Source: Candidatus Parvarchaeota archaeon UBA573
GTDB lineage: Archaea; Nanobdellota; Nanobdellia; Parvarchaeales; Parvarchaeaceae
Direction of reading: 5' to 3'
Assembly: GCA_002502045.1 (NCBI GenBank)
Contig: DAPE01000011.1
Span: forward strand, 1-64,000
Length of the DNA stretch: 64,000 bases
Below are positions 1-7,780 of the stretch, piece by piece (positions within the stretch are counted from its first letter, which is position 1; each line of letters begins with the position of its first letter). The position numbers were made by a program, and so were the translations under genes. A model generated the notes under the pieces. The model saw nothing but the letters and a program-made list of their open reading frames with translations. It was not told the DNA's origin and made no database searches.

Positions 1-1
1 A

Positions 2-376
2 GATTATTATTCCGAAGACAAGAAAAAAGGCTTTATTCTGGTAAGATACGACATAGAAGAAAAGGTATTAGGAAGTGCTATATGTTACATGGAGAATGAC
101 AAGTTTCTGGTTGATTCTGTAGAAGGCCATAGAACTTTCAGGAAACCACAGATATTCGAAGCTGTATACCAGGATTTGGTAGAGAGAGCTAAAGAAAAGG
201 GCGCTAGAACAATAATTTTCAGTCATAACGGCATAAATGAAACACCTAAGGATTTTATAGAGTTTCTTAGAGGCTTAAAACTTAAAAAAGATAGTGTGAA
301 AATGGAACTTTATACTGAAGGCTATCTTGAAGCAGGAAAAAATGGAGTAACGGGATACACCGTAAATTTAGACTAA
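2..376 (+). CDS. Partial hypothetical protein, possibly GNAT-like (5' end outside window)
   Basis: The reading frame is open to the left edge, so the ATG at 89 is probably internal and the gene starts before the window. The visible 124 residues form alternating strands and helices ending in GVTGYTVNLD. The stretch FSHNGINETPKDFIEFLRGL, after a KGARTIIFS strand, resembles the later half of a GNAT acetyltransferase, where a strand is followed by N...A..FY. No acetyl-CoA loop can be verified because the N-terminus is missing. Treat the family as a guess. The next feature downstream is a tRNA on the opposite strand. Confidence 0.6.
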   Translation, partial: DYYSEDKKKGFILVRYDIEEKVLGSAICYMENDKFLVDSVEGHRTFRKPQIFEAVYQDLVERAKEKGARTIIFSHNGINETPKDFIEFLRGLKLKKDSVKMELYTEGYLEAGKNGVTGYTVNLD

Positions 377-466
377 AATAAATCAGCTTTGAGTATAACT
401 GTGCAGATATTAAATCGTAAGGCAGTTATTCACATTTCTTGGGATAATATCATTTTTATTTAAAGA

Positions 467-540
467 TGGGCTCGACGGGATTTGAACCCGCAACAATCCG
501 GTTAAGAGCCGGATGCTCTACCGAGTTAAGCTACGAGCCC
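467..540 (-). tRNA. tRNA-Lys(CTT)
   Basis: On the minus strand the acceptor arms GGGCTCG and CGAGCCC pair. The T-arm reads CGGGTTCAAATCCCG. The anticodon arm ATCCGG-CTCTTAA-CCGGAT gives anticodon CTT (Lys). The discriminator is A. There is no intron and no encoded CCA, so a CCA-adding enzyme must finish the 3' end. Confidence 0.95.
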
Positions 541-596
541 AGTTAACAAATCATTTAATTATGCCAACAATAAAAATGTTTATTTTTATAGAATGC

Positions 597-1178
597 CTAC
601 ATTTTTCTGATAATTGAATGATTAACTAAATAACATTCAAGATTATTTATATTCAAATTCTTCAGTATATATCTTATATTTTCTTCCTTATCCTCAAATA
701 AGGATAAACTATCATATTTATCGCTTAGTTTCTTTATTTCTAACAATTTCCATTCTTCATCCTTTAACTCATGATTTTTTGGCAGTATTATTTGTTTATA
801 ATTTAGATTATATGCATTTAGAAGCTCTTCTGTTTCTTTCCTAAATTCCTCGCCTCTTGCACTTAAAATTATAAGTTCTGACCCATTTTTAACACACTCA
901 TTTATATAATTTATAAAAGGCTCATTCGGATGCAGCTCTTCAGAATATTTTACATAAGCCAAAGTATACAAATCAGTCTTCCATTTTTTGTTGAAACCCT
1001 TTGCTACTTTACCTTCTCCAATTGTAATCTCTAAATCACTTAAAAGCTTATAGTCCTGACAAGTATCGTTACTTTTTATTAAATTATCGTATAATTCTTT
1101 AGCGGCATAAATTAACGCTTTTTTATTGAAAAAAAGAGTATCATCAAAATCTGACACGATGGCAGATAATTTTTTCAT
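597..1178 (-). CDS. HAD-superfamily hydrolase
   Basis: The 193-residue protein has the HAD fingerprint. Motif I is SDFDDTLF, with nucleophile D10 and acid/base D12. Motif II is the hydrophobic strand LIILSA ending at S106. Motif IV is LFEDKEENI around E162-D163. HAD proteins of this type dephosphorylate small phosphorylated metabolites; the substrate cannot be told from sequence. The helical stretch between motifs I and II is a C1-type cap. The gene sits alone between two tRNA genes, transcribed away from tRNA-Val, with ATG as the only sensible start. Confidence 0.8.
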   Translation of the reverse strand: MKKLSAIVSDFDDTLFFNKKALIYAAKELYDNLIKSNDTCQDYKLLSDLEITIGEGKVAKGFNKKWKTDLYTLAYVKYSEELHPNEPFINYINECVKNGSELIILSARGEEFRKETEELLNAYNLNYKQIILPKNHELKDEEWKLLEIKKLSDKYDSLSLFEDKEENIRYILKNLNINNLECYLVNHSIIRKM

Positions 1179-1231
1179 ATTATTATAAGAAAGAGATAAT
1201 TTAAATAATAAACCTTACTTAAAAATTGTAA

Positions 1232-1304
1232 GGGCCTATGGTCTAGTGGTTATGACGTCTGCCTTACACGCAGAAGGCCGGGAGTTCGAACCTCCCTGGG
1301 CCCA
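1232..1304 (+). tRNA. tRNA-Val(TAC)
   Basis: Acceptor GGGCCTA pairs with TGGGCCC, with one G-T wobble. The anticodon arm TCTGC-CTTACAC-GCAGA gives anticodon TAC (Val). The T-arm is GGGAGTTCGAACCTCCC and the discriminator is A. No intron and no CCA are encoded. The parvulin gene starts 8 bases downstream on the same strand, so the two may share a transcript. Confidence 0.95.
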
Positions 1305-1312
1305 CTATTAAT

Positions 1313-1588
1313 ATGGTAGATAAGATAAGATGTGCGCATATATTGGTGAAAAAGCAATCTCTTGCCTACAGCATACTTGAAAGAATAAATAAAGGCGAGA
1401 GCTTTTCGAAGCTTGCAGAAGAATTCTCAATTGACAGCTCAAGAAGAAGAGGTGGAGAATTAGGTTACTTCGGTAGAGGTATTATGGTAAAAGAATTTGA
1501 AAAAGCTGCATTTTCATTGAACAAAGGACAAATTTCACAGCCTATAAAGACGCAGTTTGGTTACCACATAATAAAAAGGCTGGATTAA
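1313..1588 (+). CDS. Parvulin-type peptidyl-prolyl isomerase (PpiC family)
   Basis: This 91-residue protein is a minimal stand-alone parvulin domain. It contains the family landmarks AHILV at the first strand, FSKLAEEFS, GGELGYFGRG, FEKAAFSLNKGQIS and a closing FGYHIIKRLD. Parvulins catalyse cis-trans isomerisation of prolyl peptide bonds. With no signal peptide or transmembrane segment it should act in the cytoplasm. It starts 8 bases after tRNA-Val, too close for its own promoter. Its 3' end overlaps the convergent hypothetical gene by four bases. Confidence 0.92.
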   Translation: MVDKIRCAHILVKKQSLAYSILERINKGESFSKLAEEFSIDSSRRRGGELGYFGRGIMVKEFEKAAFSLNKGQISQPIKTQFGYHIIKRLD

Positions 1589-2049
1589 TTTAATAAAAAC
1601 TTGCTTCCAAATAAGGTGGACAACATTCTTTTGTATTCCTCAAAAAGCGCCGAATCAATATAATCTGTCATCAAATTTAAGGTCTCTTTAATTGTTTCAA
1701 TTTCTATTTTTATAAAGTTCATATTATCAGAAAGCAACCTCAACTTCTTTATATCTGAATAGTTAACTACCAAATATGATAATCTTTTTAGATAGTCATA
1801 ATCTATATCTTTAGAGTAAGTTTTATCCAAGTTCTCTTTAAAATTTGACAATGCTGCAGATGGAGTGCTTGCATCTATTACCGCGCCACTTGCAGGCCAC
1901 ATGCCTATTGGAGACTCTGAAAGTATACTATCCACTTTTGAATCATCTACTAAAAACATATCAGATGAACTGAAAAAGAGATACAGTAGCTTGCTATTTT
2001 TGGATGTTTCCGAAACGTTTGGTATTGTGCCTTTTATAAAAGATTCCAT
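1585..2049 (-). CDS. Hypothetical protein, 154 aa
   Basis: No family is recognised. The first 80 residues are mixed, with a hydrophobic strand LLYLFFSSSDMFLV. The C-terminal half (about 85-154) is predicted to be helical and charged. No signal peptide or convincing membrane helix is seen. Coding on this strand is preferred because it runs the full interval with a plausible ATG and normal low-GC codon use, while the opposite-strand frame covers only 62 codons. It may be co-transcribed with the pirin gene 30 bases upstream. Confidence 0.6.
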   Translation of the reverse strand: MESFIKGTIPNVSETSKNSKLLYLFFSSSDMFLVDDSKVDSILSESPIGMWPASGAVIDASTPSAALSNFKENLDKTYSKDIDYDYLKRLSYLVVNYSDIKKLRLLSDNMNFIKIEIETIKETLNLMTDYIDSALFEEYKRMLSTLFGSKFLLN

Positions 2050-2079
2050 CTAGATATCAAGAATTATACTATAATAAAT

Positions 2080-3003
2080 CTAATCTACATCCTGAAAAGA
2101 AGGTTTTTTGTTTTTTATGAAATTTCCTTCATCTAGCTCTTTAAATGCCAATGAAAGTTCGTCATTTGTGTTCATAACTATTGGGCCATACCAAGCTATT
2201 GGTTCCCTTATTGGTTTACCTGCAAAAAGTATAAACCTCGTTTTATCTTGTTTAGTCTCTATATGGATTTTTGTGCCAGAATGAGAAAAAAGATACGCAT
2301 TGCCCTTAAACATAGAATCTTTAGAATTAATTATAGCTTTGCCTGTAAGTATATAAACTAAACAAGTATAATTATTTTTAACTGTAAAATCAAAGGTGGC
2401 TTCTTCATTCATTTTAACATCTAGATATGTAATATCTCTTTCAGTATCTAACTTTAAAGCTCCTAAGTTCTTTAAAAATTCACCAGATATGATTTTTACC
2501 CTTGCTCCTAGACTATTGTCTATTTCTGGAACCTTTCTGCCACTTATGTACCTATAAACAGGATCTGACATTTTATTTTTCCTTGTTAGGTTTATCCATA
2601 GCTGCATACCAACAACGGAATTTGGCATTCCAGTACTAAGCAGATTTTCTCTTTCATTCTTCGGATTAATTGGCCTTGGCATTTCTTTGTGGAATATCCC
2701 GCTGCCTGCAGTCATCCACTGCAAATCTCCAGAATATATAACACCTTTATTACCCTCACTATCTTCATGTTCAGTTTTTCCTTCCAACTGATATGTTACT
2801 GTCTCTATACCCCTATGTGGGTGCCATGGAAATCCTGCAATATAATCTTCAGGCTTATCAGAGCCGAAATGATCCAATAACAAAAAAGGGTCTGTTGAAA
2901 GGTATGAATTGGGCCCTCCAAATATTCTCTTAAGTTTAACTCCTGCGCCATCTATTGTTTCGTGGCCCTGAAATTCTTTCTCAATCCATTTAAACTCTGA
3001 CAT
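2080..3003 (-). CDS. Pirin family bicupin protein
   Basis: The 307-residue protein matches pirin length and order: N-terminal cupin, linker, C-terminal pirin domain. The metal site is complete, with WHPHRGIETVTY giving H61 and H63 and GIFHKEMP giving H105 and E107. The phrase GMQLWINLTRKNKM is also characteristic. Pirins bind iron or nickel. Some are quercetin 2,3-dioxygenases and others redox-sensing regulators, and sequence cannot separate these. The C-terminal phrase IAWYGPIVMNT is typical. It is transcribed divergently from the ABM monooxygenase gene, with 79 bases between them. Confidence 0.93.
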   Translation of the reverse strand: MSEFKWIEKEFQGHETIDGAGVKLKRIFGGPNSYLSTDPFLLLDHFGSDKPEDYIAGFPWHPHRGIETVTYQLEGKTEHEDSEGNKGVIYSGDLQWMTAGSGIFHKEMPRPINPKNERENLLSTGMPNSVVGMQLWINLTRKNKMSDPVYRYISGRKVPEIDNSLGARVKIISGEFLKNLGALKLDTERDITYLDVKMNEEATFDFTVKNNYTCLVYILTGKAIINSKDSMFKGNAYLFSHSGTKIHIETKQDKTRFILFAGKPIREPIAWYGPIVMNTNDELSLAFKELDEGNFIKNKKPSFQDVD

Positions 3004-3082
3004 ATTTGTTTTAACGCGTTTTTATAATATATAGCTTATACGATATAAATATTAATATATAGATTAAATCATTAAATTAAAT

Positions 3083-3391
3083 ATGATAAATGTAGGAATG
3101 TACTATAACGTAAAGAAAGGCCATGAAAAAGAATTTGAAGCTACTTTTCAAAAAGTAGTTGAGTACCTAAAAAACAGCGTAAATGGTTTTGAAAAAGCAA
3201 GTATCTATAAAAAAGTTGGCGAGGAAGATAGCACTACTGAATATATGATATACAGCGAATGGAAAGACACGAATTCATTCCGAGAATTTACAACTGCTAA
3301 AGCATTCCATGAAACCACTGAGTACGGAAAAGGTATAATAGAAGGCAGACCTTACCACAAGATATTCAATCAAGTAAAAGAAGAAAATTAA
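3083..3391 (+). CDS. ABM-domain (antibiotic biosynthesis monooxygenase-like) protein
   Basis: The protein is 102 residues with a single dimeric alpha-beta-barrel domain: MINVGMYYNV, GHEKEFEATFQKVVEYLKN, GFEKASIYKKV, YMIYSEWKDTNSFREF. Members include heme-degrading and quinol monooxygenases that need no cofactor of their own, so the exact reaction is open. A TATA-like GATATAAATA lies at 3042-3051, giving a short leader. The 3' end overlaps the convergent chlorite-dismutase-like gene by four bases. That pairing of two ferredoxin-like-fold proteins hints at heme or peroxide handling, but this is inference. Confidence 0.8.
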   Translation: MINVGMYYNVKKGHEKEFEATFQKVVEYLKNSVNGFEKASIYKKVGEEDSTTEYMIYSEWKDTNSFREFTTAKAFHETTEYGKGIIEGRPYHKIFNQVKEEN

Positions 3392-3999
3392 AAATTCCCA
3401 GCTTTTTTGCCTACAAAAACTGGGCTCTCTACAATTATCCAGTTCCTTGCCTCTGCTTTTCTCAAATTTCTTGCAACCTTCATCCATTTTGCAAGTGATT
3501 CAACCTCATAAATAACTAGGAATTCATAATCATCGATAGCAAAGGAATAAGTTGTATATGACCTTATATTTTTGTTATTTGCATCATTTAATGCCAGGTT
3601 TACATGCTCTTTGGTTATCCTATTCTGCTCTTTTTCTCCCAGTAAGTACCATTTAGGGTCTTTTTTTACAGGGTAAGCAACAAGGTAATTTAAGCTATTG
3701 TCTTCTTTCATATAACTGGCATTGGGGTGCTCGTAAATTGATAGATAACTATATGTTTCACTTAGATTTTTACCAAAAAGCTCCATTAAATGCTCTTTAA
3801 ATAACAGTAAAATATCAAATGATTCTGCAATATTAAAAATTATTAGATCAGCGTTGTGCTTTATTGAAAAGTATTGTCTGCAGATAAACGTTCCTTTTGA
3901 TGTTTTCTTAGCAAGCTCATTTATCCTTTCAATCAACTCTTTTTTGTTTACTTTGCTATTAAGCTTAAAGCAGTGCAATGAAACAAAAAGTTCTTCCAT
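3388..3999 (-). CDS. Chlorite dismutase/HemQ-like heme protein
   Basis: The 203-residue protein has the family signature in order: Y109, K116-W117-Y118, R127 and the proximal heme ligand H132, in PKWYLLGEKEQNRITKEH. The C-terminal ferredoxin-like half, YSFAIDDYEFLVIYE, also fits. In bacteria this family includes true chlorite dismutases and the coproheme decarboxylase HemQ. Archaeal relatives exist, and no heme-synthesis neighbours are in the window, so the reaction is uncertain. The gene lies one base after the Nudix gene and is probably co-transcribed with it. Confidence 0.82.
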   Translation of the reverse strand: MEELFVSLHCFKLNSKVNKKELIERINELAKKTSKGTFICRQYFSIKHNADLIIFNIAESFDILLLFKEHLMELFGKNLSETYSYLSIYEHPNASYMKEDNSLNYLVAYPVKKDPKWYLLGEKEQNRITKEHVNLALNDANNKNIRSYTTYSFAIDDYEFLVIYEVESLAKWMKVARNLRKAEARNWIIVESPVFVGKKAGNF

Positions 4000-4000
4000 A

Positions 4001-4531
4001 TTAAACCACTCTATCCTTGTTTTTAATTAAATGATCATAAAAAAGCAATGCGAGCATCGTTTTTGTGTCTTTTATTTTCCCTTTGTATACGTTTTTAATT
4101 GCATCATGTAATTTCATTTTTATAGGAGTTATAACTTCATTCTCGTCAAGACTTCTTTCTTTTTTAATAAGGTCATAAGCAACATAATAATATTCAAAAT
4201 AATCCATTAATGCAGGGTTATTCCAAGTCTTAAACATAAATCTTATCCTCTTTGGATAATAACCTGTTTCTTCAGTAAGTTCTCTCTTTACTGCATTTTC
4301 CCTGCTTTCGCCTTTGTCTATTGAACCAGCCGGCAACTCTAGTATTTTTTTGTTCACCGCAAAACGGAACTGTCTTTCCATAATTATAGTATTCTTATCC
4401 AGAAAAGGTATTATCACGACTGCATCACTTTTAATTATTCTAAAGTTTTTAAACCGCTTACCTCTTACATCTGAATAACCTTCTTCAATTCTAAGCGTAT
4501 TAAAAGGTGATCTATATTTTACCTCTCCCAT
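4001..4531 (-). CDS. Nudix hydrolase, ADP-ribose pyrophosphatase-like
   Basis: The protein is 176 residues with a perfect Nudix box from G69 to G90: GSIDKGE, seven residues, RELTEETGY. The preceding LELPAG strand and the N-terminal beta domain (RFRFA-like MERQFRFAVN) are typical of the ADP-ribose/NudF subgroup, which splits ADP-ribose into AMP and ribose 5-phosphate. Magnesium would be held by E84, E87 and E88. It heads a two-gene unit with the chlorite-dismutase-like gene one base downstream. Substrate specificity is not proven. Confidence 0.88.
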   Translation of the reverse strand: MGEVKYRSPFNTLRIEEGYSDVRGKRFKNFRIIKSDAVVIIPFLDKNTIIMERQFRFAVNKKILELPAGSIDKGESRENAVKRELTEETGYYPKRIRFMFKTWNNPALMDYFEYYYVAYDLIKKERSLDENEVITPIKMKLHDAIKNVYKGKIKDTKTMLALLFYDHLIKNKDRVV

Positions 4532-4701
4532 TTATAGACTAAGAAAATATTCATATTATAATCTTTATAATCAGTAAATAAACTTTTTTTAGTATTTCGC
4601 TATAATTTGAATGAAGCTTTTTGTAGAAAAGGAATAAGATAATTACAAATTATGCAAATAAGAAGCTTTTGTTAATTTGTATGATTTATTAAGTAATTAA
4701 G

Positions 4702-4710
4702 TATATAAAA
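4702..4710 (+). promoter_or_regulatory. TATA box of the padR gene
   Basis: TATATAAAA, preceded by a purine-rich BRE-like stretch, is centred about 26 bases before the ATG at 4732. That spacing puts the transcription start at or next to the ATG, so the mRNA is probably leaderless. This fits the absence of a ribosome-binding site before the gene. Confidence 0.6.
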
Positions 4711-4731
4711 ATAGTAGCTTCATAATACATT

Positions 4732-5025
4732 ATGGCAAAAGATAGTTGCGATATGCGAGGTATGCTTTCCTTTCAAATACTTAATATGCTTAAAAAAAAT
4801 AACTTGTGTGGAGAAGAAATAGCTAGAAAAATAGAAAAGTATAGGGGCAAAAAACCTGTTGCTAGTACAATTTACCCTGCACTTAAAAGACTCTCTAACA
4901 GTGGATTTATAGTAGGAAAAAGAAAAGGAAAAAGGAAAGTGTATTCAATCACTAAGAAAGGCCTTTCTGAAGAGAAAAAAGCTTTAGCATACTTTAAAAG
5001 GTTATATTCGGAAATTCAAAAATAG
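4732..5025 (+). CDS. PadR-family transcriptional regulator
   Basis: This 97-residue protein is a single PadR winged-helix domain: LSFQILNMLKK, CGEEIARKIEKYRG, then ASTIYPALKRLSNSGFI and the wing KRKGKRKVYSITKKG. PadR proteins are dimeric repressors, often of membrane pumps or stress genes. The C-terminal dimerisation helix is short. It has its own TATA box and is followed by a strong hairpin. No obvious target gene is adjacent, so autoregulation or a distant target is possible. Confidence 0.88.
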   Translation: MAKDSCDMRGMLSFQILNMLKKNNLCGEEIARKIEKYRGKKPVASTIYPALKRLSNSGFIVGKRKGKRKVYSITKKGLSEEKKALAYFKRLYSEIQK

Positions 5026-5029
5026 GGGG

Positions 5030-5062
5030 ACGAGGGGTTTTTAGCCCCCTCGTTTGTTTTTT
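5030..5062 (+). terminator. Hairpin plus T-rich tail after padR
   Basis: ACGAGGGG at 5030-5037 pairs with CCCCTCGT at 5046-5053, with a T-rich loop. A T-rich tail follows (TTTGTTTTTT). It starts five bases after the padR stop. Archaeal termination mainly needs the T tract, so the hairpin may also protect the mRNA 3' end. Confidence 0.7.
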
Positions 5063-5086
5063 GAGGAAATTTTGATAAATATGATA

Positions 5087-5101
5087 GGCCCCAATGGGGC
5101 C
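5087..5101. terminator. Perfect GC hairpin between convergent padR and ftsZ
   Basis: GGCCCC, a three-base loop AAT, then GGGGCC: a perfect palindrome seven bases beyond the end of ftsZ. It is very GC-rich for this A+T-rich DNA. It probably marks the 3' end of the ftsZ transcript. Confidence 0.55.
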
Positions 5102-5107
5102 AAAAAT

Positions 5108-6193
5108 TTACTTAAGTATCTCTATTCCAAGCTCCTGGTTTATAGCACCAGTAGTTTTGGAAAGAGTGTTTATCTCTTCAGGTCCCAATAAATAAGGGGA
5201 GCTTACTCCAGTTATTATTGTCATAACCCTTAACTTTCCAGAAAGAGAGTCATCTACCTTTGCGCCCCAGATAACTACTGCATCAGGGTCCAAAGACTGA
5301 GTTGCCATCTCACCAATCTGATTTACTTCTGCAAGAGTTAAGTCAGGCCCTCCTGAGATATGTATTAAAGCTCCCTTTGCGCCTTTGTAGCTTACATCCA
5401 AAAGTGGGTTATTGAGTGCTCTTCTGACTACTTCAGTTACCCTAGAATCGGAAGCATCTGTTTCACCGATTCCTATCACTGAAACGCCGCCTTTGTTCAT
5501 TATGGCTTTTATATCTGCGAAGTCAAGGTGTACCAATGCACTTGCGTCAGAGATTGTTTCAACTATCCCTTTTATCATAGTTGCAACTACCTCATTAGCT
5601 ACATTGAATGCCTGATCTATTGGAAGGTTACCTGCCATGCTTACTAATCTGTTGTTGTCTATTACAATAACAGTATCAGAACTGTTTCTTAGTTCTTCAA
5701 GACCAGATTCAGCGGATTCAACCCTCTTCCTCTCAGTTTTAAATGGCATTGTTACAGTACTTATAACAATAGCTCCCATGTCTTTTGCAAGTTTTGCAAT
5801 TACAGGTGCTGCACCAGTACCTGTTCCACCGCCTAAACCCGCGCATACAAAAACAAGATCTGCGCCTCTTAATGAGTCTTTAAGTTCCCTAGAAGATTCT
5901 TCTGCTGCCATTTTTCCCTTCTCAGGAAAACCGCCTGCACCTAATCCTTTAGTTAACTCTTTTCCAATAAGAATTTTTTTATCCCCATTTCTTGCATTTA
6001 ACTGTATTTGATCTGTATTAGCGAGAATCACTTCTGCGCCTTTGACTCCTTTCTTAAAGAGCCAATTGCCCATATTATTTCCGCCTCCACCTACTCCTAC
6101 AACTTTTATTAAAGCCTGGTTGAATAAAGGTTCATTCATACCTTCTTCTCTACTGGCTTTTAGTGCGCTTTCAACAAGCAAATCCATTACCAT
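5108..6193 (-). CDS. ftsZ: Cell division protein FtsZ
   Basis: FtsZ is the tubulin-like GTPase that forms the division ring. The nucleotide loops are clear: GVGGGGNNMGNWL near residue 33, the tubulin signature GGGTGTG near 121, and the catalytic T7 region NLPIDQAFNVANEVVATMI. The frame extends 46 codons further upstream. I choose the ATG at 6193 because GGAGGGG stands just before it and because the extra N-terminus has hydrophobic residues foreign to FtsZ. The result, 361 residues, is a normal archaeal FtsZ length. A TATA-like AATATAAAGC lies about 40 bases upstream. The C-terminus is short, with no obvious tail peptide. Confidence 0.95.
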   Translation of the reverse strand: MVMDLLVESALKASREEGMNEPLFNQALIKVVGVGGGGNNMGNWLFKKGVKGAEVILANTDQIQLNARNGDKKILIGKELTKGLGAGGFPEKGKMAAEESSRELKDSLRGADLVFVCAGLGGGTGTGAAPVIAKLAKDMGAIVISTVTMPFKTERKRVESAESGLEELRNSSDTVIVIDNNRLVSMAGNLPIDQAFNVANEVVATMIKGIVETISDASALVHLDFADIKAIMNKGGVSVIGIGETDASDSRVTEVVRRALNNPLLDVSYKGAKGALIHISGGPDLTLAEVNQIGEMATQSLDPDAVVIWGAKVDDSLSGKLRVMTIITGVSSPYLLGPEEINTLSKTTGAINQELGIEILK

Positions 6194-6484
6194 TTTCCCC
6201 TCCATTACATTGAAAATAAAAAGCGAAAGCTTTATATTCTCAATGTGCCTATATTTTATTAAGAAAAACAAGTAAGTGACCCCAAAACTTACAATGTTAT
6301 GATTAAAATTTGGATGTTCCCCAACATTCAAATTTATTCTATTTATTTAAATAACAATAGTAGTATTTTATCATTTAAAAAGATTGTTGTCATAGAGTAT
6401 ACACATCTTTATTCTAATTAGGTGCAAATAAAGCTAGAGAATGCAAATGAAAAGAGTTAAAACATTGTAGCAGCAAATATTATA

Positions 6485-7780
6485 ATGGCCATTAAAAGAA
6501 TAGAAATGAATAATCTTTCATTTGAAGATTTAATAGAAGTAGTAATAAACAATCAAATTTTTAATGGAGAGTTTATAAAAGAAGAAGAAAACCTTGCAGT
6601 AATAAAACTTAAATCTGGTTATGATATTGCTATACCAAAAAGTTCTATTGATAATATAAAAATTATAGAAAAAGGCAATAGAGAGGAAACAAAACAAAAA
6701 GAAAATAAAAAAGAAATTGAAGATCCAGATATAACGATAATAACTACAGGCGGAACAATATCCTCTAAAATCGATTACAAGACGGGCGGTGTTTCTCCAT
6801 CTGTAGATAGTGATTATTATTTTAAAATATCTCCTGATCTAGACAAACAAGGAAAGATTTCTATAATAAATTTAATGAAAAAACTTTCCGAGAATATGTT
6901 GCCTTCTGATTGGATAAAAATTGCTAAAGAGGCTTATAATAATATAAGTAAAGGTAGCAAAGGGATAATAATTACTAGCGGAACGGATACCATGCATTTT
7001 GCATCTTCAGCACTTTCCTTTCTGCTAAATCCGCTATCTTCTCCGGTAGTTTTTACGGGTTCACAAAGAAGCACAGACAGGGGTTCTACTGATGCATCTA
7101 CAAACCTCCTTTTATCTGCATTTACTGCAAAAAATTTCCAAGGGGGTGAATCAGTAATATGTATGCATGCAAATCTAAATGATGGGTACAATTATATCTT
7201 GAGAGGGAATAAAGCAAGAAAAATGCATACCGAAAGGAGAGATGCATTTAGGCCAATAAACATCGAACCGCTTGCCAAAGTACATACTGATGGTAAAATT
7301 GATGAACTATCCTCAGAGATAATACCCAAAAACCAGAATACTAAATTTAACAATAAACTTGATGATAACGTAAAATTAATATACAGCTACCCGTCTATGG
7401 GGGGAGATATAATAGATTATTACATTGATAATAAAGTTCACGGAATAGTGATTGCTGCTACTGGATTTGGTAATCTACCATTAGAAGACAAAACAATTAT
7501 AAATGCATTAAAGAAAGCTGAAAAAAATAGTATACCTTTAGTTATAACTCCTCAAACTATTTATGGCTCAACAAATAAATTTGTATACAGCACGTTGCGT
7601 GAAATCTCAAAATTTGATAATATTATTTACGTGGGAGACATGACGACAGAAACAGCATTTGTAAAACTCATGTTCGCACTTGGGAATTCCAAAAAAATGG
7701 AGGAAATTAAAAAAATAATGTCAACTAATTTAGCGGGGGAAATAAAGGACAGAAGTAAAATAAATGAATTTTTGATATGA
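6485..7780 (+). CDS. gatD: Glutamyl-tRNA(Gln) amidotransferase subunit D
   Basis: GatD is the asparaginase-like subunit that frees ammonia from glutamine for conversion of Glu-tRNA(Gln) to Gln-tRNA(Gln). The first 80 residues form the N-terminal beta domain special to GatD. The catalytic asparaginase motifs are TTGGTIS near residue 88 and ITSGTDTMHF near 164. Further signatures are FTGSQRSTD and ATGFGNLP. The length of 431 fits the family. It overlaps gatE by the ATGA at 7777-7780, so subunits D and E are translationally coupled. GatDE occurs only in archaea. Confidence 0.96.
   Translation: MAIKRIEMNNLSFEDLIEVVINNQIFNGEFIKEEENLAVIKLKSGYDIAIPKSSIDNIKIIEKGNREETKQKENKKEIEDPDITIITTGGTISSKIDYKTGGVSPSVDSDYYFKISPDLDKQGKISIINLMKKLSENMLPSDWIKIAKEAYNNISKGSKGIIITSGTDTMHFASSALSFLLNPLSSPVVFTGSQRSTDRGSTDASTNLLLSAFTAKNFQGGESVICMHANLNDGYNYILRGNKARKMHTERRDAFRPINIEPLAKVHTDGKIDELSSEIIPKNQNTKFNNKLDDNVKLIYSYPSMGGDIIDYYIDNKVHGIVIAATGFGNLPLEDKTIINALKKAEKNSIPLVITPQTIYGSTNKFVYSTLREISKFDNIIYVGDMTTETAFVKLMFALGNSKKMEEIKKIMSTNLAGEIKDRSKINEFLI

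Noticed and set aside
1865..2053. Plus-strand frame of 62 codons opposite the 154-aa hypothetical gene
   Set aside because: Shorter than the minus-strand frame it overlaps, with no start signal or recognisable content.
5412..6275. Several plus-strand frames across ftsZ
   Set aside because: They are antisense shadows; the FtsZ motifs are unambiguous on the other strand.
6194..6331. 46-codon N-terminal extension of FtsZ
   Set aside because: It is not FtsZ-like, contains the probable TATA box, and a purine-rich site supports the later ATG.
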